Shown here: positions 46,253 through 53,210 of the stretch, one piece after another
Position numbering within the stretch: the stretch's first letter is position 1
Layout: each line of letters opens with the position of its first letter
From: Candidatus Gastranaerophilales bacterium
GTDB lineage: Bacteria > Cyanobacteriota > Vampirovibrionia > Gastranaerophilales > Gastranaerophilaceae
NCBI GenBank assembly: GCA_905234865.1
Contig: CAJOJE010000004.1
Coordinates: 1-64,000, forward strand
Reading direction: 5' to 3'
Length of the DNA stretch: 64,000 nt
Made by a program: the position numbers and the translations under genes
The notes under the pieces: model-generated
What the model was told of the DNA's origin: nothing
Database searches by the model: none
Seen by the model: only the letters and a program-made list of their open reading frames with translations

Positions 46253-46507
46253 TTATTCATCCGCAGAAAGATTAACCGCAATTTCGGCTATTACTCTTGC
46301 AACTTCATAGCCTGAAACAATAACTTCCAAAATCAATTGAGAGTTAATTAAAACAACTTCGGTATACTCCATTGAATCGGTATCCAAAACTTCAAATTCA
46401 ATGAAATCTTCGCCGACGTATTTAATTCTTCCGAATTGCGAATCGGTTGCCCATCTTAAAAAAACAACCGCTCTTTCTAAACCTTTTAACTTTTGAATCA
46501 TCCTCAT
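46253..46507 (-). CDS. Small conserved-type protein, unknown (84 aa)
   Basis: Begins MRMIQKLKGLERAVVFLRWA; the later TDSQFGRIKYVGEDFIEFEVLDTDSM looks like a short beta barrel of Sm/SH3 type, and the C-terminal VARVIAEIAVNLSADE is helical. No catalytic motif. It ends on the base after the kinase gene ends. The name and role are unknown; similar proteins in Cyanobacteria are a guess. Confidence 0.55.
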   Translation of the reverse strand: MRMIQKLKGLERAVVFLRWATDSQFGRIKYVGEDFIEFEVLDTDSMEYTEVVLINSQLILEVIVSGYEVARVIAEIAVNLSADE

Positions 46508-46593
46508 ACTAATATAATAGTATTATTTTTTATAAAGTCAATTTTTTAGCGTTTAATTGTTCATAATCGTTATTATTGTTGTAAAATTAAAAT

Positions 46594-47874
46594 ATGGTTG
46601 ATATAGATTTAAAAATTGTAAAAGAAGCGGTCGTAAATTCATTAATATTTGCAAATACGGAATTATCAAACGAAGATTACAAAGAACTTACATCGTATAA
46701 TTCAAACATTAAAAACGAAATAAGAAAAAACGCATACCTTGCAAAATTAACTAAACGTCCCTTGTGCCAAGATACGGGACTTTGCATATTTTTTGTCGAA
46801 ATCGGGCAAGAGGTGCATTTTATAAACGGAGATTTTGAAGAAACCGTAAACGAAGCGGTAAGAGAATGTTACATTAATAATTTTTACAGAAAATCCGTCG
46901 TGAAAAATGCGATTTTTAACAGAGAAAATACAAAAGATAACACCCCCTGCATAATCCATACAAAAATTACAAAAGGGGACAAAGTTAAAATTTTAACCGC
47001 CATAAAAGGCGGCGGGGCGGAAAATATGACCCGATTAAAAATGATGAATCCGACAAGTACGATTGAAGATATAATTGATTTTGTCAAAAAAACAATTGAC
47101 GAGGCGGGAGAAAACGCTTGCCCCCCTATGACAATAGGAGTTGGAATCGGCGGAAGCAGCGAATATGCCTGTTTACTTGCAAAATACGCTATTTTTAAAG
47201 GGGAAAAACTTGAAGGAGATTTTAAAAATACGGTTAACGTTAAAATGCTAACTGCACCATGCCATATAGCTTCATTACCCGTTTGTATCAATATAAATTG
47301 TCACAGTTTAAGACATTTTGAAGTTGAAATCGACAAAAATAAAATTACTTACTTAACAAAATTATCCAATCCGAAAGATATAGAATTAAATTCAAATCAC
47401 AAAAAAATCAATACATCAAACTTGGAGGAATTTAAAAAGTTAAAAAAAGGGGATAAAATTTTTCTTACGGGAAAAATTTTTACGGCAAGAGATATGGCGC
47501 ACAAAAGGCTGTCTTCCATGATTAAAAATAATGAGAAATTGCCTTTTGAAATTAAAAATTCGATTATTTTTTATGCAGGCCCATGCCCTAAAAAAGATAA
47601 TGAAATTATAGGTCCCATTGGTCCTACGACATCAAAAAGAATGGATAAATTTGCACCTTTATTATATGAAAAAGGAGTACTTGCAACGATAGGAAAGGGC
47701 GAAAGAACGCTTAGCGGCGGAAACAGGCTTTATTTTAAAGCAATAGGAGGGATTGCAAACGTTTATAAAAATTGCGTTAAATCTCAAAAACCCGTTTGCT
47801 TTGAAGATTTGGGAACAGAAGCCGTCGTTGAACTTGAAGTAATCGATATGCCGCTTGAAGTTAATGTTGTTTGA
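46594..47874 (+). CDS. fumA: Class I (Fe-S) fumarate hydratase, alpha and beta domains fused, shortened
   Basis: Reversible hydration of fumarate to malate. The alpha part has the cluster Cys of CQDTG, NACPPMTIGVGIGGSSEYA and HIASLPVCININCHSLRH, and the beta part FTARDMAHKRL, YAGPCPKKD and GPTTSKRMD. Alpha and beta are joined in one 426-residue chain. Compared with other family members the segment between LLAKYAIF and CHIASLPV is short, because the usual NxLGIGPQGLGG stretch is absent, about 30 residues. Possibly a tartrate dehydratase-like variant. It has no neighbour in the pathway, but fumarate/malate would link to the dicarboxylate symporter and the oxaloacetate decarboxylase. Confidence 0.85.
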   Translation: MVDIDLKIVKEAVVNSLIFANTELSNEDYKELTSYNSNIKNEIRKNAYLAKLTKRPLCQDTGLCIFFVEIGQEVHFINGDFEETVNEAVRECYINNFYRKSVVKNAIFNRENTKDNTPCIIHTKITKGDKVKILTAIKGGGAENMTRLKMMNPTSTIEDIIDFVKKTIDEAGENACPPMTIGVGIGGSSEYACLLAKYAIFKGEKLEGDFKNTVNVKMLTAPCHIASLPVCININCHSLRHFEVEIDKNKITYLTKLSNPKDIELNSNHKKINTSNLEEFKKLKKGDKIFLTGKIFTARDMAHKRLSSMIKNNEKLPFEIKNSIIFYAGPCPKKDNEIIGPIGPTTSKRMDKFAPLLYEKGVLATIGKGERTLSGGNRLYFKAIGGIANVYKNCVKSQKPVCFEDLGTEAVVELEVIDMPLEVNVV

Positions 47875-47930
47875 CATTGTTCGAAAAATTATCTTTAGTA
47901 TAATATTAATTATATGGTTTAATACGAGTT

Positions 47931-49181
47931 TCAATCCGCACTTTGCTTGCATATCAGATAGCGATTTTGATTAAAAAGTATGGTGTTTTTCTTTTTACCT
48001 CTATAACATTTGGATGGATAGCTTTCGGATAAACTCCAAGTACCCTTACTGTTGTTATAATAGAGCCTATGATCGAAATAATTTATATCATGATAGGCGC
48101 CTCCGATTATTACAACCGATGGGTTTCGAGTCATATCAAGAGTTAATCCGAATTCACTCAACCTTTCCATTGTCTGCCGATTGTTAAAGTCACATGTTAT
48201 AGAAGCGTAAGGAGAAATGTCACAAATGTATCTTAATATATTCATACTTTCTTCTATCGTTAACATATTTTCTTCCCCTCCGCATTCTTCAACAAGAGAA
48301 GCATAATTAGAAAGACTGCCGTCATTCCTGTCGCACCACAAGTTGTCACCTCCGCACATAGTATCACTGTTATATTTTGCCATACATTCGGTATATGTCA
48401 TCATAACCGAACGAGGAAATTCCGTTGCGCTAACAGGTTCAGCCAAGCACAAGCCTAAATTTTTTCCTAAGCATACCTTTCCCAAAGTTTTTGCGCTTCC
48501 GAAAATATAAATATCTTTATGAAAAGCATTGGGTTTTTTGTTTCCGTCAATATCAGCCATGCCTGCAATGCAAGATGAAGCAATGTTTCCCGTATAAACC
48601 CCCGGTTGAACAAAAGAACATTTTTTATTGTAAGATAATATCATACTAATCCCGTCAACCGTTAAAATTCCTATGTTGTCGCTTGTCCAATCGTTAGTTT
48701 CGTTATTGGCTTTTACTCCTTTAATTCCAAAATCCTTAGCTTCTTTAATATCTTCTAATTTATATGTATCTCCTAAATTGTTTAAAGTAATATCTCCGTA
48801 TTCATTTCCAAAACAGCTTGAAATCGGAGGAAGGTTTGACGGCTCACTTCCAACTTTACATATCATATTTATTTTAAGATATTTTGATAACTCTTTTACA
48901 AATTCATAAGTATTATTGTAAAAAGGACCGATTTTACCGTTCAGCGCCATAAGCTCAACTGCTTTATCGAATTTTTGTTTTGAAACTTCAACTTGATGTT
49001 CTCTTACTTTTGTTTGAATTAGATAATTCAAAGCAGGCATCATAATAGCAGCAACAACACCTGTTACAACAAGAGCAATTAGGGTTTCTGCCAAGGTAAA
49101 TCCAATTTTCTTATCATTTTTCTTCTTCACCCCGCTTAAACCCCGATTTTGTTCGGGGGAAGTAAACCATTTTAAATTCAT
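47931..49181 (-). CDS. Pseudopilin/prepilin-like protein with leader peptide
   Basis: Type IV pilin or type II secretion pseudopilin. The 27-residue leader MNLKWFTSPEQNRGLSGVKK... ends at the prepilin peptidase site KIG, followed by FTLAETLIALVVTGVVAAIM, the hydrophobic methylation helix with Glu5 and Leu-rich face. The rest (about 380 residues) is Cys-rich (for example SPYASITCDF) and globular, so it is a large minor pilin or adhesin-type protein. Unusually, part of the leader is encoded by a hairpin-forming stretch, and the ATG context is shared with the gene at 1-30. Ribosome-binding site not visible. Confidence 0.85.
   Translation of the reverse strand: MNLKWFTSPEQNRGLSGVKKKNDKKIGFTLAETLIALVVTGVVAAIMMPALNYLIQTKVREHQVEVSKQKFDKAVELMALNGKIGPFYNNTYEFVKELSKYLKINMICKVGSEPSNLPPISSCFGNEYGDITLNNLGDTYKLEDIKEAKDFGIKGVKANNETNDWTSDNIGILTVDGISMILSYNKKCSFVQPGVYTGNIASSCIAGMADIDGNKKPNAFHKDIYIFGSAKTLGKVCLGKNLGLCLAEPVSATEFPRSVMMTYTECMAKYNSDTMCGGDNLWCDRNDGSLSNYASLVEECGGEENMLTIEESMNILRYICDISPYASITCDFNNRQTMERLSEFGLTLDMTRNPSVVIIGGAYHDINYFDHRLYYNNSKGTWSLSESYPSKCYRGKKKNTILFNQNRYLICKQSAD
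49141..49158. repeat. REP-like palindrome inside the pilin leader
   Basis: ccccga (49141-49146) and tcgggg (49153-49158) flank a six-base loop and lie within codons for SPEQNRG. The flanking 49162-49188 recurs at window positions 11-37 with one mismatch. Confidence 0.5.
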
Positions 49182-49208
49182 AAATTACGCTTATTAAATT
49201 ACATACTT

Positions 49209-49237
49209 ATTATAAAAAATTTTTTATTGCATTGCAA
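49209..49237 (-). promoter_or_regulatory. Promoter of the pseudopilin gene
   Basis: On the minus strand TTGCAA (49237-49232) and TATAAT (49214-49209) with a 17-base spacer, 28 bases before the ATG. Divergent from the rplU promoter. Confidence 0.55.
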
Positions 49238-49277
49238 GGAGAAAACGCAAGACAAGCAAAAAAATTACTTTATATTA

Positions 49278-49306
49278 TTGACATAATTTTATGTTCATCA
49301 TATATT
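49278..49306 (+). promoter_or_regulatory. rplU-rpmA promoter
   Basis: Consensus TTGACA (49278-49283), 17 bases, TATATT (49301-49306), about 80 bases before the rplU start, which leaves a leader RNA. Confidence 0.75.
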
Positions 49307-49326
49307 AGATTAACGTAAGAGAGGCT

Positions 49327-49361
49327 GATTGCGTCTAAATGCAAAGTAATTTGCTGCAATC
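49327..49361 (+). promoter_or_regulatory. Possible L21 leader hairpin
   Basis: gattgc (49327-49332) pairs with gcaatc (49356-49361) and encloses gcaaa/tttgc around gtaa (49341-49354), a two-part stem-loop just upstream of rplU. L21 leader elements regulate rplU-rpmA in many bacteria; this is a candidate by position and structure only. Confidence 0.4.
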
Positions 49362-49385
49362 CCTTAAAAGAAAGGACAATTTAAA

Positions 49386-49739
49386 ATGTATGCAATCGTA
49401 GAAACCGGTGGCAAACAATACAAATTAGAAGAAGGTAAATACGTTGATATCGAACTTCTTGATAAAGAAGCAAACGACAAAGTTACTTTCGATAAGGTTG
49501 TAATGCTTGTTAACGGAAAAAAATCAAAAGTCGGACAACCTTATGTTGAAGCTGCTACCGTTGACGGAACGGTTGTTAAAAACGGAAAAGCTAAAAAAAT
49601 TATCGTTTTCAAACAACGTCCCAAAAAAGGATACAGAAAAAAACAAGGTCACAGACAACAATTTACAAGAGTTATGATTAATAAAATCAACGCTAAGGCT
49701 TCCAAAAAAGCTGAAGGCGCAGAAGCAGGAGAAGAATAA
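49386..49739 (+). CDS. rplU: Ribosomal protein L21
   Basis: Large-subunit protein bL21. [17 protein letters not shown] at the start and [20 protein letters not shown] near the C-terminus are diagnostic. It has a 117-residue length with an Ala/Glu-rich C-terminal tail. AAGGA lies nine bases before the ATG. The stop codon overlaps the rpmA start (TAATG). Confidence 0.98.
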   Translation: MYAIVETGGKQYKLEEGKYVDIELLDKEANDKVTFDKVVMLVNGKKSKVGQPYVEAATVDGTVVKNGKAKKIIVFKQRPKKGYRKKQGHRQQFTRVMINKINAKASKKAEGAEAGEE

Positions 49740-49993
49740 TGGCACATAAGAAGGGACTAGGGTCAACCAAAAACGGAAGAGATTCCGAAAGTAAACGTCT
49801 TGGTGTTAAAAAATTCGGCGGCGAAGAAGTTTTAGCGGGAAATATTCTCGTTAGACAAAGAGGAACAAAATTCTTCCCCGGCAATAACGTTGGTATGGGC
49901 TCAGATGATACATTATTTGCGCTCATCGACGGTGTTGTTAAATTTGAAACACACAGAAGAACAAGAAAACAAATCAGTGTTTACGCAAAATAA
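49739..49993 (+). CDS. rpmA: Ribosomal protein L27
   Basis: bL27, reaching into the peptidyl-transferase centre. Starts directly with [16 protein letters not shown], so no N-terminal cleavage peptide (the Firmicute extension) is present. [16 protein letters not shown] and [13 protein letters not shown] complete it. Coupled with rplU by a one-base overlap. Confidence 0.98.
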   Translation: MAHKKGLGSTKNGRDSESKRLGVKKFGGEEVLAGNILVRQRGTKFFPGNNVGMGSDDTLFALIDGVVKFETHRRTRKQISVYAK

Positions 49994-49997
49994 GTCC

Positions 49998-50025
49998 TTG
50001 CAAATTCTGATTTTTCATGTATGAT
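49998..50025 (+). promoter_or_regulatory. Promoter of tRNA-Asp
   Basis: TTGCAA and TATGAT with a 16-base spacer; the -10 ends 10 bases before the mature tRNA 5' end. Confidence 0.5.
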
Positions 50026-50034
50026 AATAGTGTT

Positions 50035-50112
50035 GGGGGCGTAGCTCAGATTGGTTAGAGCGCATGCCTGTCACGCATGAGGTCGCGGGTTCGATCCCCG
50101 TCGTCCCCGCCA
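50035..50112 (+). tRNA. tRNA-Asp (GTC)
   Basis: Full cloverleaf: acceptor GGGGGCG/CGTCCCC with one G-U pair, D-arm GCTC/GAGC, anticodon stem GCATG-type pair around CTGTCAC with anticodon GTC, T-arm GCGGG-TTCGATC-CCCGT, encoded CCA (50110-50112). Length 78 with CCA. Bounded by a promoter and a terminator, so likely a separate unit. Confidence 0.98.
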
Positions 50113-50123
50113 CTAATCAAAAT

Positions 50124-50153
50124 AAAGACTTCCGAATTAAGGAAGTCTTTTTT
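50124..50153 (+). terminator. Terminator after tRNA-Asp
   Basis: Perfect arms aaagacttcc / ggaagtcttt with a seven-base loop and T-run, 11 bases after the CCA. Confidence 0.92.
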
Positions 50154-50277
50154 AATACAAAAAACGGAAAATAACGGTAAAGCTACTTACTGCAAAGCAT
50201 AAACAATAATTAAAAAGAGATTTTAGAACAAAAGATAATTCATCTCAAGGCGGCAATCAGGACGGGATTAATAAAGT

Positions 50278-50436
50278 ATGGATAACATTAATAAAGAAAA
50301 TAAGGATAATTTCACCGACATTCTAAAAACGTCTGTAATCATGCTTTTAATAATAGCGGGATTGAATATCGGACTTAATATATTCTTTAACCACAAAAAT
50401 AAGAAAAGTGCAAAAAGAAACGGCGCAAACATTTGA
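50278..50436 (+). CDS. Small single-span membrane protein (52 aa)
   Basis: ATG 50278 reads MDNINKENKDNF, a hydrophobic TSVIMLLIIAGLNIGLNIFF and a basic tail NHKNKKSAKRNGANI ending in TGA. One transmembrane segment with positive C-side suggests N-out/C-in. A GGGA-type site is 9 to 12 bases upstream. It lies 69 bases before the next reading frame and may be in the same unit. Unknown function. Confidence 0.5.
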   Translation: MDNINKENKDNFTDILKTSVIMLLIIAGLNIGLNIFFNHKNKKSAKRNGANI

Positions 50437-50505
50437 AACAATTATTCAAAATATCAAAATTAAGGATGAAAAAACAGTAAATATAAAATAGTAATTGATG
50501 ACAAC

Positions 50506-50808
50506 ATGTTTGCCCGATTGCAAAATTTATCGGATGAGAACTATAAAGATTTTTTAATAAAATATAACGAAAATCAATCCAATTGGCTGAACACTCGGCT
50601 TACCGTTTTATCAATAGTTTTTGGCCTATTAGGTCTTATTGTTCCGATTTGTTTTATGAAATTGTATCAAGATAAAAAAGATGAAATTGATAAACTTATT
50701 GAAAAAACCGAAAAACAAAAACAGGAAATGGAAAAAATTATAGAAGATACAAAAAAAGCAAAAACAAAAAATGCAATTACAGGTAACGGAAGTAAACAAC
50801 AAGTATGA
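50506..50808 (+). CDS. N-terminal TM and coiled-coil part of a probably split protein
   Basis: 100 residues: NWLNTRLTVLSIVFGLLGLIV is a membrane helix and KDEIDKLIEKTEKQKQEMEK a coiled coil. It overlaps the next ORF by 38 bases in the +1 frame. An A7 (and nearby A5, A6) run at about 50752-50772 lies at the junction. Loss of one A would fuse the two frames to about 400 residues. So this is either a frameshifted gene, a slippage-controlled gene or two overlapping genes. Confidence 0.6.
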   Translation: MFARLQNLSDENYKDFLIKYNENQSNWLNTRLTVLSIVFGLLGLIVPICFMKLYQDKKDEIDKLIEKTEKQKQEMEKIIEDTKKAKTKNAITGNGSKQQV

Positions 50809-51712
50809 TGAAATAAAGAAGAGTACGGAACTATTCACAGAGGAATTTAAAGAATTTAAACTTGAATATAAAATGCGAATAGCTCAATCAAAATATGACG
50901 AAGCATCGGATATCATGCGAGAAATAGGAAGAATGGAAGAAAACACAAATTGTAATAAAGGAGAATCCGAAAAACTGCTCAAGCAGACAAGAAGTTTTAA
51001 TGAGGTCAAAAAACTCTTATTTGAAGCCATTGAGCTCAACCCTAATTTTGATAAAGCGTACGATAAATTAGCGAGGATTTTCAAAAAAGAAAAAAACTTG
51101 AACAAGGCAATTGAATACGAACTAAAAGCAATAGAAATAAATGAGCAGGAAAGCTATTTTTCCGGTTTAGCGGAATACTATTACCACAATTTTGAATACG
51201 ATAACGCAATAAAATATGCAAAAAAATCTCTTGAAAAACAGGAATATTCAAGAAAAAAAGCTTTTTTGGAAACATTCATCGCATACATTTATTCATTAAA
51301 AAACAATGAACGGGAAACAATAAAATATGCAACTCAAGCAATTCAAAAAATGCCGGAAAACCCGACAGTATTGAGCTCTTGCGGGTGTTCTTACGTTAAT
51401 ATTAAAAAGTTTAAACAAGGAATAGATTTAATTCTTAAAGCCAAAAAGCAAAGAATAAAAGAATATCCGACAGACTTTTACAATCTGACCGAAGCCTATA
51501 TTTTCGATAAAAAATATGATAAAGCTCTCGAAACACTTAAAAAATATATAGAAATTCAAAATAAAAACATCTGTTACGGAATAACCATAAACGATTATTA
51601 TAAATGGTCGGAAGAATTAAATAGTCCTGAAATCGAACAAACGAAAACAATAGAAGAACTTAAAAATTTAATCGAACAACTTGAAAAAAAAGATAAGGAA
51701 GATGAAATATAG
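50771..51712 (+). CDS. TPR-repeat protein, probable C-terminal part of the split gene
   Basis: Begins MQLQVTEVNNKYDEI, continues the coiled coil and then carries four or more TPR units (for example NPNFDKAYDKLARIFKKEKN, ESYFSGLAEYYYHNFEYDNAIKYAKKSL, DFYNLTEAYIFDKKYDKAL). 313 residues, no signal of its own; with the upstream piece it would be a membrane-anchored TPR protein with a cytosolic repeat domain. No ribosome-binding site is visible in front of its ATG, which supports it being an internal start. Confidence 0.6.
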   Translation: MQLQVTEVNNKYDEIKKSTELFTEEFKEFKLEYKMRIAQSKYDEASDIMREIGRMEENTNCNKGESEKLLKQTRSFNEVKKLLFEAIELNPNFDKAYDKLARIFKKEKNLNKAIEYELKAIEINEQESYFSGLAEYYYHNFEYDNAIKYAKKSLEKQEYSRKKAFLETFIAYIYSLKNNERETIKYATQAIQKMPENPTVLSSCGCSYVNIKKFKQGIDLILKAKKQRIKEYPTDFYNLTEAYIFDKKYDKALETLKKYIEIQNKNICYGITINDYYKWSEELNSPEIEQTKTIEELKNLIEQLEKKDKEDEI

Positions 51713-51800
51713 TTTCAAACAATAAGAGTAAAATAATAATCGGTTGACTAATAGGGTTAAATTGTCGGATAATAGTACAAAGTTTATAAAGGAGAGGTTT

Positions 51801-52304
51801 ATGAAAAGAAAAATACTAAGTACACTGCTTTTAAGTTCATTTTTAACAATATCGGCAGGGTTTAATTCGTTGGTTTTTGCAAAAGAAATGCTTCCCGCAA
51901 ATACTCCGGTTACAGTTAAACCCGTAAGATTAATCGGGCAGGACACATCACAAACAGGCGATAAGGTTAGCTTTACGGTTGCAAACGATGTTATTAAAAA
52001 CGGAAAAACAATAATTAAAGCAAATACACCCGCATACGGCACGATTACACAACTTCAGGAATACAAAAGAATAGGGCGCCCGGGGAGCATGACAATAGAA
52101 AACGTATACACTAATGCTGTTGACGGTACGGTGATAAAATTAACCGATTTGAATGAAATTCCAAAATCAAAAATGAAAAAATCAATCGCACTTAGCGTCG
52201 TTATTATTCCCCTTTTCCTGTTAATGAGAGGCGCTAAAGCTGAAATTGCTCCCGAATCAACAAGGACATTACACACCCTGTCCGATACATACGTTAATCT
52301 TTAA
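51801..52304 (+). CDS. Exported protein with TrbI-like beta pattern
   Basis: Start at ATG 51801, three bases after AGGAGAGGttt. Signal peptide KILSTLLLSSFLTISAGFNSLVFAKE is followed by PVTVKPVRLIGQDTSQTGDKV-type strands with TIIKANTPAYGTITQLQEYKRIGRPGSMTIENV and DGTVIKLTDLNEI; a C-terminal hydrophobic helix SIALSVVIIPLFLLM precedes a short tail. The strand/loop pattern resembles the proteins at 18079 and the C-terminal part of the SLH protein. Its last four bases overlap the acyltransferase gene on the other strand. Confidence 0.65.
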   Translation: MKRKILSTLLLSSFLTISAGFNSLVFAKEMLPANTPVTVKPVRLIGQDTSQTGDKVSFTVANDVIKNGKTIIKANTPAYGTITQLQEYKRIGRPGSMTIENVYTNAVDGTVIKLTDLNEIPKSKMKKSIALSVVIIPLFLLMRGAKAEIAPESTRTLHTLSDTYVNL

Positions 52305-53197
52305 TCAATAAAATAATCGTAAAAATTATAAAATTGAAAAGGATGTTTTAAAATGACTTTTTCCAAGTATCGGGAAAAGTCATTTTTTAATGAACTTAAA
52401 GAAATATCGGAAGGTTTGTCAATATAAATTTTATAATTATTTTTTTCTCTGACGGCAGACACAAAATAAATTGAAGCCCCCGACAACTGCGCAATTTTAA
52501 AGCTGCCATAGGGAAGTAAGATTTTTTTTGAAAAGATTTGAGCAGACATGTTTTTTGATTTTAAATTATCCGATATTCTATCGCCCGAAATAAAATAAAT
52601 TTCCCCGTCCGAAAGTTGTTTTTGCATATTAACGGCATCAACTATGGCGAAATTTTCGGTTGATATTATATTCAAAGGAATTTTCTTTTTTATTTTTGAT
52701 AAAAAAGAATTAAACATTTTGCTTTGAACGGAACTTGAAAAAGCATTAATTTTTAAATTAGAATTAGATTGACCTTTGAAAAAAAGAAGTTGCAAAGCTT
52801 CAATTAATCCAATATGCGTAAAAATAAAAATTATACCCCGTTTATTTTTTATATCATTTAAAATATTTTCTCTGTCGTTTTCGCTGTTAAAAACAAGCCT
52901 TGACGGGTCAAAACCGCCCGAGAAAATTGCAATTTTATCCGCAAGAGAAAATGCGTAAGATAAAACCTGCTTTATGGAATTAAAGTGCGTCGGCTTTAGA
53001 TTTGTATACTTTTGAATAACTGAAAAATATTTCTTAGAATATGAACGTAAATCGGGAGAGAAAATATATGTAAAAAGTCCGACAAAAAAAGCTATTGAAT
53101 AAACACCGAAAATACCGAATGTTTTATAAGTTAAGAAAGTTAAAAAGAGCCTTTTTTTGCCTGCCGATTTTTCTTTAATTTGTGCCCAGTGCTTCAT
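52301..53197 (-). CDS. Acyltransferase of the LpxL/COG4261 type, aryl-polyene-like cluster
   Basis: Predicted lysophospholipid/lipid A-type acyltransferase. It has the start KHWAQIKEKSAGKK typical of the family in aryl-polyene clusters, a hydrophobic anchor at about 20-45 and the catalytic pair H128-E133 in THIGLIEA. Its place in aryl-polyene loci suggests attachment of the polyene to a lipid in the membrane; this is inference. Last gene of the minus-strand run, and its end hosts a terminator for the opposite strand. Confidence 0.82.
   Translation of the reverse strand: MKHWAQIKEKSAGKKRLFLTFLTYKTFGIFGVYSIAFFVGLFTYIFSPDLRSYSKKYFSVIQKYTNLKPTHFNSIKQVLSYAFSLADKIAIFSGGFDPSRLVFNSENDRENILNDIKNKRGIIFIFTHIGLIEALQLLFFKGQSNSNLKINAFSSSVQSKMFNSFLSKIKKKIPLNIISTENFAIVDAVNMQKQLSDGEIYFISGDRISDNLKSKNMSAQIFSKKILLPYGSFKIAQLSGASIYFVSAVREKNNYKIYIDKPSDISLSSLKNDFSRYLEKVILKHPFQFYNFYDYFID
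52350..52388 (+). terminator. Terminator placed inside the antisense acyltransferase gene
   Basis: aaaatgactttt / aaaagtcatttt (12 bases, extended to 15 by tcc/ggg) with a seven-base loop and six T at 52383-52388, on the plus strand, 46 bases after the stop of the exported-protein gene. It sits wholly within the 3' part of the minus-strand acyltransferase coding region, where it encodes KNDFSRYLEKVIL. Confidence 0.75.
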
Positions 53198-53210
53198 AAA
53201 AAAATTCTAC

